From Acidobacteriaceae bacterium (lineage in GTDB: Bacteria; Acidobacteriota; Terriglobia; Terriglobales; Acidobacteriaceae), in the NCBI GenBank assembly GCA_903642225.1, contig CAHJWI010000007.1:1-64000 (forward strand): 64,000 bases of DNA. The letters run 5' to 3'. Of the stretch, positions 1-8,506 are shown piece by piece. Every line of letters begins with the position of its first letter. Position 1 is the first letter of the stretch. The position numbers were made by a program, and so were the translations under genes. Under the pieces are notes generated by a model. That model worked only from the letters and a program-made list of their open reading frames with translations, was not told the DNA's origin and searched no databases.

Positions 1-50
1 GCCGACGCCGGCCTTTTCAGGGCCGCGCTCTACCACTGAGCTATCTGGCC
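1..50 (-). tRNA. tRNA-Phe (GAA), truncated by window edge
   Basis: Read on the minus strand from position 50, the sequence begins GGCCAGATAGCTCAG, the classical acceptor and D-stem start of a tRNA. The anticodon arm follows: a five-base stem CGGCC/GGCCG encloses the seven-base loop CTGAAAA, which gives anticodon GAA for phenylalanine. The variable loop, T arm and 3' acceptor strand lie beyond the left edge of the window. The gene is divergent to the adenosine deaminase gene. Confidence 0.9.
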
Positions 51-279
51 TTGGGGTACACCCAGGGATCTGTGCAAACGCACAACGCGCATGCCGGGGA
101 TGGCAGCAGCGGTCGGGCAGGCTCAGAACCTGCCGGCGACTTTCCAAGTATACCCAACCTCATCCGCCGCGCCAAACAGCGCTCCCCAAGCTATGCTGAA
201 ACCACTTCACCCGGGAAATCAGCCGCCACACCCAGGCGCGCGGTATGCGCCGTGGCAAACCCAGCAGGCAGGTCGTTCC

Positions 280-1839
280 ATGCGCGTCCTCATCGCTCAC
301 ATCCTCGGCGCAGCCGCTTTGCTGCTCTCGCCCGTGCTGCACGGGCAGCACAATACCGCCATCGCTGAGAGCCGCACCGCCCAGCGCCTCGAAGCCATCC
401 GGGACCAGCCTCCGGCCCTGCGCGCCTTCCTGCTCCGCATGCCCAAGGGCGGCGACCTGCATATGCACCTCTCCGGCGCCGTCTACGCTGAAACCTTCAT
501 CCAGAACGCCGCCGAAGACAACCTTTGCGCCGACCCCGTCAAACTCGTCTTTCTGCCTAACGTCGGCACAACGCGCTCCCTCCCGCCCAAGCCCGTCTGC
601 GCGGAGGGCACGGTACCCGCCGCGGAAGCCCTCACCAACCAGAAGCTCTATGACGCGCTCATCGACAGCTTCAGCATGCGCAGCTTTCAGCCTACCCCCG
701 GCATCAGCGGGCACGACCAGTTCTTCGCCACCTTTGGCCGCTTCAGCGGCATCAGCAAGACTCACCTGGGCGAGTGGGTGGACGAAGTCGCCACGCGCGC
801 CGCAACGCAGAACGAGCAATATCTCGAGATCATGCACACGCCCAGCTTCGACATTGCCGCGCGTGCCGCCAAAGACTTTCCACCCCTGACCGCCGGCTCC
901 GACTACGTAGCGCTCCGCGACCAACTCCTGAAAGCCGGCCTCAAAGACAACATCAGCAAAGACCGTGATGAGCTCGACCACATGGAAGCTCGCCGCAACG
1001 AGCTGGAGCACTGCGGCACACCGCAGGCGACCCCGGCCTGCGCGGTGAAGGTCCGCTATCTCTTCCAGGTTCTCCGGGCCTTCGCACCCAGCACTGTTCT
1101 TGCCCAGACAGTGCTCGGCTTTGAACTCGCCAGCGTGGACCCCCGCGTCGTCGGCCTCAACTATGTGCAGCCGGAGGACTCGCTCGCCTCCATGAGCCAG
1201 TACACGGAGGAGATGCGCTCGCTCCAGGCTCTGCGCCCGCTTTACCCAAAAGTCCACCTCAGCCTGCACGCCGGCGAACTCGCACCCGGCCTGGTTCCGC
1301 CGGAAGGTCTGCGCTCCCATATCCGCGAAGCTGTAGACATCGCTGGCGCCGAGCGCATAGGCCACGGCGTCGACATCGCCAGCGAGCTGCACAGCGCGCA
1401 AACCCTCCAGCAGATGCACGACCGCAACATCCTGCTCGAGCTCAACATCACGTCCAACGACACCATCCTCGGCATCCGTGGACCTAACAGCCCGCTCAGC
1501 CTCTACCGTGCCTTCGGTGTCCCCTTCGCCATCTCCACCGACGATGAAGGCGTGAGCCGCATCGACATCACCAACGAATACCTGCGCGGCGTGCAGGATC
1601 AGCACCTGACATATGCCGACCTCAAGGCTTCCGCACGTGCCTCGCTCGAGCACAGCTTTTTGCCCGGCGACACCCTGAACACCACGCCCAACTCCTACAC
1701 CACCCTGCGTGCCGGCTGCTCCCCCGCGCACACCTCATCCACATGCGATGTCTTCCTGAAGACCAGCGAACGCGCCGCCGCGCAACTTGAACTGGAGCGC
1801 CGCTTCCAGACATTCGAAGCCGAAGTCGCAGAGCGTTAA
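280..1839 (+). CDS. Secreted adenosine deaminase family protein
   Basis: The protein of about 519 residues is a metal-dependent purine deaminase, expected to hydrolyse adenosine (or a related nucleoside) to inosine. Signature elements are visible in order: HMH at residues 61-63 in the context GGDLHMHLSG, then SLHAGEL, then ERIGHGVDI, then STDDEGVS, which are the zinc ligands and catalytic residues of the family. The ATG at 280 was chosen because it opens a hydrophobic signal peptide (MRVLIAHILG..., ending near LHGQ) and has a purine-rich AGGCAGG upstream; an upstream in-frame extension to 91 has no signal character. The length and export signal resemble the longer ADGF/CECR1-like branch rather than cytosolic Add. 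A small membrane protein gene follows after 33 bases. The true substrate is not certain. Confidence 0.85.
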   Translation: MRVLIAHILGAAALLLSPVLHGQHNTAIAESRTAQRLEAIRDQPPALRAFLLRMPKGGDLHMHLSGAVYAETFIQNAAEDNLCADPVKLVFLPNVGTTRSLPPKPVCAEGTVPAAEALTNQKLYDALIDSFSMRSFQPTPGISGHDQFFATFGRFSGISKTHLGEWVDEVATRAATQNEQYLEIMHTPSFDIAARAAKDFPPLTAGSDYVALRDQLLKAGLKDNISKDRDELDHMEARRNELEHCGTPQATPACAVKVRYLFQVLRAFAPSTVLAQTVLGFELASVDPRVVGLNYVQPEDSLASMSQYTEEMRSLQALRPLYPKVHLSLHAGELAPGLVPPEGLRSHIREAVDIAGAERIGHGVDIASELHSAQTLQQMHDRNILLELNITSNDTILGIRGPNSPLSLYRAFGVPFAISTDDEGVSRIDITNEYLRGVQDQHLTYADLKASARASLEHSFLPGDTLNTTPNSYTTLRAGCSPAHTSSTCDVFLKTSERAAAQLELERRFQTFEAEVAER

Positions 1840-1872
1840 ACTGCTGCTGTCGATTAACCCGGAGACCCCCCG

Positions 1873-2202
1873 TTGAAGCGCGCCCTTTCCACCCTTGGCC
1901 AAATGCTCGTCATGTTCCTCGCCGCTTTCACCGGCATGCTCTTCCTCGGCAGGCTCGTGCCGCAGCTTCACATCGTCCATGTCCTGGGCCAGCAGGGCTT
2001 TATTCGCCGACAATATGAATTTGACTGGCTGCTTTCTGTCACCTTCTTCGCTATTATTTTCCTGCTCTTCGGCGTTGCCCTCCCCAACACCCGTCGCACG
2101 GCATGGATTTCTACAGCCATCGCCTTCGTCCTCACCGTCGCGATCCTCGCCATCTTTACCCACATCGGCTACAAAGACGCCAACCTGCTGTACGGCAACT
2201 AG
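1873..2202 (+). CDS. Small membrane protein, four predicted helices
   Basis: A 109-residue hydrophobic protein with roughly four membrane segments, one at the N-terminus, one around LLSVTFFAIIFLLFGVAL and one near the C-terminus. The start is a TTG codon at 1873, preceded by GGAG eight bases upstream; no better ATG exists near the beginning. It follows the adenosine deaminase by 33 bases and is probably co-transcribed. I do not recognise a family, and no catalytic motif is visible. Confidence 0.7.
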   Translation: MKRALSTLGQMLVMFLAAFTGMLFLGRLVPQLHIVHVLGQQGFIRRQYEFDWLLSVTFFAIIFLLFGVALPNTRRTAWISTAIAFVLTVAILAIFTHIGYKDANLLYGN

Positions 2203-2248
2203 CGGCGGTTTAACCGGGTCTTCATCGGCTCACCCGTACACTGCTCGC

Positions 2249-3358
2249 ATGACAGCGGCAAAGTGCCAGCGCTCCCTTCTCTCCTGCATTCTCCTGTTGC
2301 TTTTCACAGTGCCAGCGCTCCATGCTCAAAGGGCACCACAGGCCCACAACGTCATCCTCGTCATGACGGACGGCCTGCGCTGGCAGGAGCTCTTCCGCGG
2401 CGCCGACGAGTCCCTGCTTACGTCCGACCGCTACTACACCAACCGCAACGTCAGCGATCTCCGTCAGCAGTTCCTCGCGCCCACCCCGGCAGAACGTCGC
2501 GCAAAACTCATGCCCTTTTTCTGGTCTTTCTTCCCGGCACAGGGCACCGTCTTCGGCGATGTCGATCAGGGTTCCGTCGCCTCTGTTACCAACGGCTTCA
2601 ACTTCTCCTATCCCGGCTACTCTGAAACACTCACCGGCCATCCCGATCCACGCATCCATTCCAACGACAACATCCCCAATCCCAACATCACCGTGCTTGA
2701 GTTCCTCAACAAGCGCCCGGGATTTCAGGGCAGGGTCGCGGCTTTCGGCGCATGGGACGTCTTTTCCGGCATCTTTAACTCCCAGCGCTGCGGCTTTCCT
2801 GTCAACGCAGGCTATGACCCGCTGCTCGCCGCGCACTCGCCGCGCATCGATCTGCTCAACCGCATGAAACTAGACGCGCCACGCATCTGGCCCGACGAAG
2901 CTTTCGACTCACCTGTCTTTGAGACGGCCCTCGAGTACATTCGCGTCCAGCAACCGCGTGTGCTCTTTCTCTCTCTTGGCGAAACAGACGATTGGGCGCA
3001 TGGCGGAAACTACGGCGAATACCTTCTCTCAGCTCACCGCGCGGACACCTACCTGCAGCGGCTTTGGACCAGCCTGCAGTCCATGCCCGGCTATCGCGAC
3101 AACACTGCCCTTATCTTTCTTACCGATCACGGTCGCGGCAATGGCGCAGACAGCTGGAAATCCCACGGACAAAAGCTGCCGGAGTCCAAAGACATCTTCG
3201 TCGCCCTCGCAGGCGCCGGCATACCCAACAAAGGCCTGCTCTCAACGACACACGCCGTTACGCAAAGCCAGGTCGCGGCAACTCTCGCGCACCTGCTTGG
3301 AGAAGACTGGATGGCTGCCGAACCGGCTGCCGCAGGACCGCTGCCCTTGCAGCCCTAG
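2249..3358 (+). CDS. Secreted alkaline-phosphatase superfamily hydrolase
   Basis: A protein of about 369 residues with an N-terminal signal peptide (leucine-rich core ending at HAQ). The mature part starts with VILVMTDGLRWQELF, the metal-binding Asp and nucleophile region of type I phosphodiesterase/AP-superfamily enzymes. A second metal motif TDHGRG occurs near residue 295, and a GETDDWAH segment supplies further Asp/His ligands. The family hydrolyses phosphate, sulfate or phosphodiester bonds in the periplasm; the substrate cannot be read from sequence. The ATG at 2249 was chosen because it opens the signal peptide; the longer open frame upstream overlaps the preceding gene in another frame. 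It converges on the minus-strand membrane protein gene ending at 3364, five bases away. Confidence 0.8.
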   Translation: MTAAKCQRSLLSCILLLLFTVPALHAQRAPQAHNVILVMTDGLRWQELFRGADESLLTSDRYYTNRNVSDLRQQFLAPTPAERRAKLMPFFWSFFPAQGTVFGDVDQGSVASVTNGFNFSYPGYSETLTGHPDPRIHSNDNIPNPNITVLEFLNKRPGFQGRVAAFGAWDVFSGIFNSQRCGFPVNAGYDPLLAAHSPRIDLLNRMKLDAPRIWPDEAFDSPVFETALEYIRVQQPRVLFLSLGETDDWAHGGNYGEYLLSAHRADTYLQRLWTSLQSMPGYRDNTALIFLTDHGRGNGADSWKSHGQKLPESKDIFVALAGAGIPNKGLLSTTHAVTQSQVAATLAHLLGEDWMAAEPAAAGPLPLQP

Positions 3359-3363
3359 CCACA

Positions 3364-4905
3364 CTATCGCCGTACATACACCCGGTAATCCGCTGTCCGC
3401 TGCTTGGTATGTGCCACGTGGGTACTTTCCAGGACATACTTGCTCGAAAGGTAGTTTGCAAACTCAGGCCACCGCTGCAACTTACTGAAAGACAGGTCCT
3501 CCTGGTTCGGCCAGTTATGTGCACTAAGTACGATCACCTTTGGCTGCTTCGTTGAGATGTCTTTGAGAAATATCGCCTGTAAGTCGGCCAGAAATGGTTT
3601 GTACTTGACCGGGAATAACATGTTGTCGTTCACAAACCCCGTAGGCTGCTGCAGGCGCAATTGATACAGCGCACCAATGCACCCGCCCAGCGTCATGTCC
3701 AAACACTGTACGCTGCCGTTCAGCGAAGCCCCGCCCAGCCGCTGCAAATCTGCGACCACCGCCTGCTGCGTCCCCACCGGATACTCCGCGTTCGCATGAT
3801 CCCGCCAAAGCTTTAGCGGCAACCTTACTGCACCCACCAGCAGCAACACTACCGCAGCTACTTTCCGGTCCCAGCTCAACGATCGCAGCCCACGCTGCGC
3901 GCACACAAACCCCAACGGCAACCCGAACAGCAGCAGAGGATATACGTGGTAAGGAAAGCCCTTGCGCTGCGCCAGATACATCACCACGCTAACGGCAAAC
4001 CCGGCCAGCAGTAACCCTCCGCGCCGTTCCCGCCACACTCGCGCCCTGACCGCAAGATACAAACCAAACAGCAACACGAGTAACAGCGGATAACTCATGA
4101 CCCGCAAGACCATGTAACCGACGGAAGCTCGGCCCTGTCCTGCATACCACGCTCCCAGGGTATGCTCCGTAAGCAAAAAAGCGGAAAACGCCCCTGGCCA
4201 ATGGCGAAAATAAAGTACGGTTGCCAACACCGGCACAAGCCCTCCTGCAACGCTCCACCCCAGCAGCGGCAACACTCGGGCCCTGGCATCTTCACCCCAT
4301 ATCGAAGGCCACCGCGCGTCTACCAGCACAACCCCCACAAGCATCAAAGACATCAGCGCTGCAAAGGGTTTCTCCGCACTCGCCCACCCCGCCAGCACCA
4401 GGCAGGGCGCCATCCACACAGCGCGCCGGCTCTCCATGCAGCGCACAGCAAACCACCCAGCCCCTACCAGCAGCGCGGCAATCCACCACTCCCGTTCGCC
4501 CAGGTCAAAGGCACCGTCGTTCAGGTGTACCAGCCACGTCAGCATTCCTCCGCAGGCCGCGGCCAGCCGAACACCACGCCCCGCCAGCGCCGTTACCGCG
4601 CCCACGGCGCACAGCCCCACAAACGTGTCCCAACGCCAAAGCCCCGCCGCATCCCCGCCGAACACATGCATGCTCAGCCACTCGGTCATCAATACGCCCG
4701 GCAGGTTCATCTCTACCTGCTGCAGGTACGGCGCATGCCCTCGGCTGATCATCCACGCCACGTAGTGCAGAATCGCAGCGTCGTGCACCACGGGGGACGT
4801 ACGTGCCCACCACACCTCACGCGTCAGTGCATACAGCAGAACCAGAACACATACGGCAATCGCCAGCGAGATCCACCGCCGCTGCACGCCGGCAAACAGG
4901 ATCAA
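3364..4905 (-). CDS. Polytopic membrane protein, glycosyltransferase-39-like
   Basis: A 513-residue protein with about ten membrane helices and a C-terminal soluble tail of about 150 residues. The N-terminal pattern (one helix, then an extracytoplasmic loop with HDAAILHYVAWMISRG and LPGVLMTEW) resembles ArnT/PMT-type lipid-linked sugar transferases, where an acidic residue in the first loop is catalytic. It is clearly paralogous to the protein at 18219-19814: both share the loop architecture and end with a QCLD...GC segment and a Y-x-VYVR tail. The ATG at 4905 overlaps the stop of the upstream DUF2251 gene (ATGA), indicating translational coupling. No sugar donor or acceptor can be inferred. 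Confidence 0.7.
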   Translation of the reverse strand: MILFAGVQRRWISLAIAVCVLVLLYALTREVWWARTSPVVHDAAILHYVAWMISRGHAPYLQQVEMNLPGVLMTEWLSMHVFGGDAAGLWRWDTFVGLCAVGAVTALAGRGVRLAAACGGMLTWLVHLNDGAFDLGEREWWIAALLVGAGWFAVRCMESRRAVWMAPCLVLAGWASAEKPFAALMSLMLVGVVLVDARWPSIWGEDARARVLPLLGWSVAGGLVPVLATVLYFRHWPGAFSAFLLTEHTLGAWYAGQGRASVGYMVLRVMSYPLLLVLLFGLYLAVRARVWRERRGGLLLAGFAVSVVMYLAQRKGFPYHVYPLLLFGLPLGFVCAQRGLRSLSWDRKVAAVVLLLVGAVRLPLKLWRDHANAEYPVGTQQAVVADLQRLGGASLNGSVQCLDMTLGGCIGALYQLRLQQPTGFVNDNMLFPVKYKPFLADLQAIFLKDISTKQPKVIVLSAHNWPNQEDLSFSKLQRWPEFANYLSSKYVLESTHVAHTKQRTADYRVYVRR

Positions 4906-5354
4906 CCAGTCACGCCCAGCGCCTGCGTTTCAAACTGCAGCAGGGCATCGTCGTTCCAGCGGTGGTCGTCGCTGCGCCAGCCGTTGCGGCCGTCATCCAT
5001 GAAGTTCGGGAAGTTCGACCGGCAAAAACTTTCGCGCTTGTCGAAGTCGATCAGCACCTGCGCCACGCCATCCAGCCGCAGCACCGACCGCTGCCCGTCT
5101 GCGCTCCATTCCACGGTCGCCAGCCGTTGACGACTGCCGTCTTCGCCGCCGCGCATGGCCTCCACGTTGTACACCAGCATCGCGTCCAGCACGGTCACGT
5201 CAAAGTCGTCATCCACCGTTGCACGGTCGCCATCGCACGCATAGCAATACCCCGCCACGCCCTCGTCCTCAAACACCACGCGCCAAGCCAGCGCCCGCAC
5301 CGGCGAGTAACTCACCAGCTTCGCCGCACCCACCTGGAACTCCAGCGCATCCAT
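4902..5354 (-). CDS. DUF2251-like protein
   Basis: A 150-residue soluble protein without signal peptide or membrane segments. The sequence around VLDAMLVYNVE, WSADGQRSVLRLDG and the aromatic and cysteine-containing RESFCRSNFPN segment resembles the DUF2251 family of uncharacterised small proteins. It is the first gene of a two-gene unit and overlaps the downstream membrane protein by four bases. Function is unknown; the family assignment is from memory of the motif pattern and is moderately certain. Confidence 0.6.
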   Translation of the reverse strand: MDALEFQVGAAKLVSYSPVRALAWRVVFEDEGVAGYCYACDGDRATVDDDFDVTVLDAMLVYNVEAMRGGEDGSRQRLATVEWSADGQRSVLRLDGVAQVLIDFDKRESFCRSNFPNFMDDGRNGWRSDDHRWNDDALLQFETQALGVTG

Positions 5355-5410
5355 GCGGCCATTCTAGCAATGCCGCTGCAGCGCAGCAGTACACTAGACC
5401 AACATTGTCC

Positions 5411-6631
5411 ATGAGTTTCCGCTTCCACTTTGGCCGTCCCCAGGCCGCCGCCGCTCTCCTTCTACTCTTCTTCTTCGCAGAAGCCCTCTTCGTCATCGCG
5501 CGCGCGCCTATCACCGACTCCGACTACCGCTACGCCCTGTGCGGCCGCGAGATGTGGGAAAAACCTTCTCCCGCGCTTGGCTACTTCACCACCTGCGGCA
5601 ACATGCAGGGCGACGGCACCCTCGCCTACCGCACCGCCGCTCTCCCGCTCACCCTCTACATCGAGGCCCTGCGACTGCAGGACTACCTGGACCGCAAGGC
5701 TGACGAGCACAAGCCTCTCGCGCAGCGCACCTATTCGCCCAACCCCACCGGCGGTTCCGTCTATGACCTCCGACATCAGATCACCGGCCTGCCCTATCTC
5801 CTGCGCGTTCCCTTCGCCCTCGCGGCGACCCTGCTCGGCGCAGGCTTATGGTGGGTCTCTCGCAGACTCTTCGGGAACTTCGGCGGCTTCTTCGCACTCA
5901 GCCTTTACGTCATGTCGCCCGCAGTTCTCAGCGCCGCCACCACACCCAACAACGACATCCTCGCCGCATGGGGTATGTATGCGACTATCTACACGGCAAT
6001 CGGCATTGCACACGCCATGTACGGTCCCACCCGCAAGTGGCGTCCGCGCATCGTCCTGTTCACCGTGGCTCTCGGCCTCACCGCCTGCGCACACGTTCTT
6101 GCGGCTGTTGTCGCGCTCTTCTTCTCCGCTCTCTTCATGCTCTACGTCGCAGACCGCCGCCGCTCCGCCGCGCTCCCCATTCTCGTTGGCTCAGGCCTGG
6201 GCGCGCTCTTCATCGTCTTTGCTTCCTACGCGTTCCATCTCGGTGCCTTTTTCTACGTCTTTACTGCCGGCGCGGCCCGCTTCATCCCCTCCCAACTGCC
6301 GGCCTGGGCTTTCGCCTCCACCCTCATCAACGCACCCACTGTCATCGCCCTCGCGGTCAGCTTCGTGCTTTTCCTCTCTGTCGGACGCTCCCGCTACTTC
6401 GGCAACGCGGCGCCATTCTTCGTTGCACTGCTAACCCTGCCGCTCGTGACCACGCAGATCGCCACTAACCCTGTACTCTGGGCCATCCCGTTTCTGCTCA
6501 CCTTCATCGCCGGCGTCTTCGCCGATGCCTTTGAAACCCCGTACCGCAAACTCTTCCTCGCATTCGCCACCACCGTCCTTGCTGCGCAGGGGGTGCTCAG
6601 TTGGACGGTTCTTCCCGCAATGCACCGATAG
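5411..6631 (+). CDS. Polytopic membrane protein of unknown function
   Basis: A protein of about 406 residues with an N-terminal helix, an acidic first extracytoplasmic loop (APITDSDYRYALCGREMW) and eight or more further helices. The arrangement recalls GT-C fold glycosyltransferases or the membrane part of oligosaccharyl-transfer enzymes, but no diagnostic motif proves this. The ATG at 5411 begins just before the first membrane helix; the longer in-frame extension overlaps the divergent DUF2251 gene and lacks coding character. It is transcribed away from the DUF2251/membrane protein pair. Confidence 0.65.
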   Translation: MSFRFHFGRPQAAAALLLLFFFAEALFVIARAPITDSDYRYALCGREMWEKPSPALGYFTTCGNMQGDGTLAYRTAALPLTLYIEALRLQDYLDRKADEHKPLAQRTYSPNPTGGSVYDLRHQITGLPYLLRVPFALAATLLGAGLWWVSRRLFGNFGGFFALSLYVMSPAVLSAATTPNNDILAAWGMYATIYTAIGIAHAMYGPTRKWRPRIVLFTVALGLTACAHVLAAVVALFFSALFMLYVADRRRSAALPILVGSGLGALFIVFASYAFHLGAFFYVFTAGAARFIPSQLPAWAFASTLINAPTVIALAVSFVLFLSVGRSRYFGNAAPFFVALLTLPLVTTQIATNPVLWAIPFLLTFIAGVFADAFETPYRKLFLAFATTVLAAQGVLSWTVLPAMHR

Positions 6632-6701
6632 TGGTACCTCTACTCGGAAAAACCCGCACCAATCCGCGCAAAATGAGCGCATCCTACAGACACCTACACT
6701 C

Positions 6702-8414
6702 ATGATGACCTTTCGCACTCGCCTTCTTGTTACTGCCGCCATCTTTACCGTTCTGCCACTCTCTGGTTGCAAGAAGACCAAGCAGATGGCCGCCCAGGCC
6801 ACCGGTGCCGTCGGTGTAACCGCTCCTACCTACACCGACGAGCTACACGGCGCCATCGACCCCGGCCACCTGCAGCTGCTCCATTCCCCAGACTTTTCCG
6901 ACATTCAGCCGGCGATCGCAAGCTTCTACGACAACCGGCAGTTCACCCTCGCCTGGAGCAAGGACGGCAAGCCCACCAAGCAGGCGAACGCCATGATGGA
7001 GGCCTTCTCCAACGCCCGCCAGCGCGGCCTTGAGCCGGAGGACTACGACGCCGGCCAGTGGCACCAACGAGTCTCCGACCTCGGCACCGACCAGGGAAAG
7101 GCGAACTTCGACGCGGCTATGTCTATCAGCGCCGCACGTTTCCTCAACGCAATCCACATGGGCCGCACCAACCCCCAGGCCTTCTCTTTCGGCATCAATA
7201 CCGACGGCAAAAAGCTCGATCTGCCCACCGTCCTCGAATCCCAAATAGTCAACGCGTCCGACATGGACACCACCCTCACCGCCTTTGAGCCTTCAAACGC
7301 CCAGTACAAGGCGCTCAAAGACTCGCTCCACCACTACCTTGATCTCGCAGCGCAGGATCACAGCGACCCTCTCCCGGACCCAGGCACGTCCAGCTTCGCC
7401 CTAAGCACGGGCTACCCGGCGCTGCAACCCCTGGCACAGAAATTGAAGATCGTCGGCGACATGCAGGCGTCCTCTGACACTGGTGCCCAGCCCGACATCA
7501 ATGCCCTCACCGAAGCGCTCAAGCACTTCCAGCATCGTCACGGCATCCAGGAAGACGGCAAGCTCAACGCCACCACCGTCACCGCCCTCAACATTCCCAT
7601 CACCGCCCGCATTCAGCAGATTGCCGACAGCATGGAACGCTGGCGCTGGATGAACGACGAATTCCAGCGCCCCAGCATCCTGGTGAATCTTCCTGAGTTC
7701 GTCCTTCGCACCTTTAACGGCGACGACGAAGAGTTCCGCATGAACGTCGTTGACGGTCAGAGCAGCCTGGAAGAGCACCACACCCCCATGATCGCGGACC
7801 GCATGAAATACCTTGTCTTCCGGCCCTACTGGAATCTGCCGGTAGACATCGCGAAGAAAGATCTTGTCCCGCACATGGAAAAGAACCCCGGCTACCTTGC
7901 CGAGCACCACTACGAGACCGTGAACAACAAGGGTGAACCGGAAGAGGCCTCAGCCGAGCGTGTCGCGCATGGCAACGTCCTTGTCCGTCAGCTACCGGGC
8001 ATCACCAACTCCCTTGGCTTGGTCAAGTTCATGTTTCCCAACAAGTTCAACGTGTACCTGCACGATACCAATTCACACTCCCTCTTCAGCCGAGTCCGCC
8101 GCGACTATTCCCACGGCTGCGTCCGCGTGCAAGATCCGCCGAAGCTTGCAGACTGGCTCCTGCGCGATAACAGCCAGTGGGACCCGGAAAAGATTAAGGA
8201 CGCCATGAACGACGAGTCCATCACCAACAAGAACGTCTCGCTGCCAAAGCCCATTCCGATCGTTCTGTTCTACGGCACAGCTTACGTCGACGGTGGCGAG
8301 ATCCACTTCTTTCAGGACCTTTATGGCTACGACAAAAGTATGGAAGACATGCTCAAAAAGGGCGCACCCTACCCACAGAAGCCCGTCATGCAACGCGGCG
8401 AAGCCTCCGTCTAA
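6702..8414 (+). CDS. L,D-transpeptidase lipoprotein (YcbB/LdtD type)
   Basis: A protein of about 570 residues that should form 3-3 peptidoglycan cross-links (or attach proteins to peptidoglycan) in the periplasm. It begins with a lipoprotein signal peptide, with lipobox LSGC. An N-terminal scaffold region is followed by a peptidoglycan-binding domain (ALKHFQHRHGI...LNATTV, about residues 265-305). A YkuD catalytic domain follows, with the signature H...SHGCVRVQDP; Ser470, His471, Gly472 and the nucleophile Cys473 are all present. Size and order match the large YcbB-type enzymes. Two consecutive ATG codons (6702 and 6705) could start translation. A strong hairpin lies just downstream. Confidence 0.88.
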   Translation: MMTFRTRLLVTAAIFTVLPLSGCKKTKQMAAQATGAVGVTAPTYTDELHGAIDPGHLQLLHSPDFSDIQPAIASFYDNRQFTLAWSKDGKPTKQANAMMEAFSNARQRGLEPEDYDAGQWHQRVSDLGTDQGKANFDAAMSISAARFLNAIHMGRTNPQAFSFGINTDGKKLDLPTVLESQIVNASDMDTTLTAFEPSNAQYKALKDSLHHYLDLAAQDHSDPLPDPGTSSFALSTGYPALQPLAQKLKIVGDMQASSDTGAQPDINALTEALKHFQHRHGIQEDGKLNATTVTALNIPITARIQQIADSMERWRWMNDEFQRPSILVNLPEFVLRTFNGDDEEFRMNVVDGQSSLEEHHTPMIADRMKYLVFRPYWNLPVDIAKKDLVPHMEKNPGYLAEHHYETVNNKGEPEEASAERVAHGNVLVRQLPGITNSLGLVKFMFPNKFNVYLHDTNSHSLFSRVRRDYSHGCVRVQDPPKLADWLLRDNSQWDPEKIKDAMNDESITNKNVSLPKPIPIVLFYGTAYVDGGEIHFFQDLYGYDKSMEDMLKKGAPYPQKPVMQRGEASV

Positions 8415-8445
8415 GCGCACCACCTTGTTCCTCCGGTTCCACCGC

Positions 8446-8469
8446 GTCGCCACTCTTCGGAGTGGCGAC
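8446..8469 (+). terminator. TTCG-capped hairpin after L,D-transpeptidase gene
   Basis: Ten perfect base pairs (GTCGCCACTC with GAGTGGCGAC) enclose the stable tetraloop TTCG. The hairpin sits 31 bases after the transpeptidase stop and about 38 bases before the next start. It is not followed by a clear T-run, so it may be a weak terminator or an mRNA-stabilising stem. Confidence 0.55.
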
Positions 8470-8506
8470 TTCTGCATGGGACCACGCCTCGTGGTACAAG
8501 GAGCGC

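Noticed and set aside
160-1731. Long minus-strand frame of 523 codons
   Set aside because: It is the antisense shadow of the adenosine deaminase gene; its translation is Gly/Val/Ala-biased without motifs.
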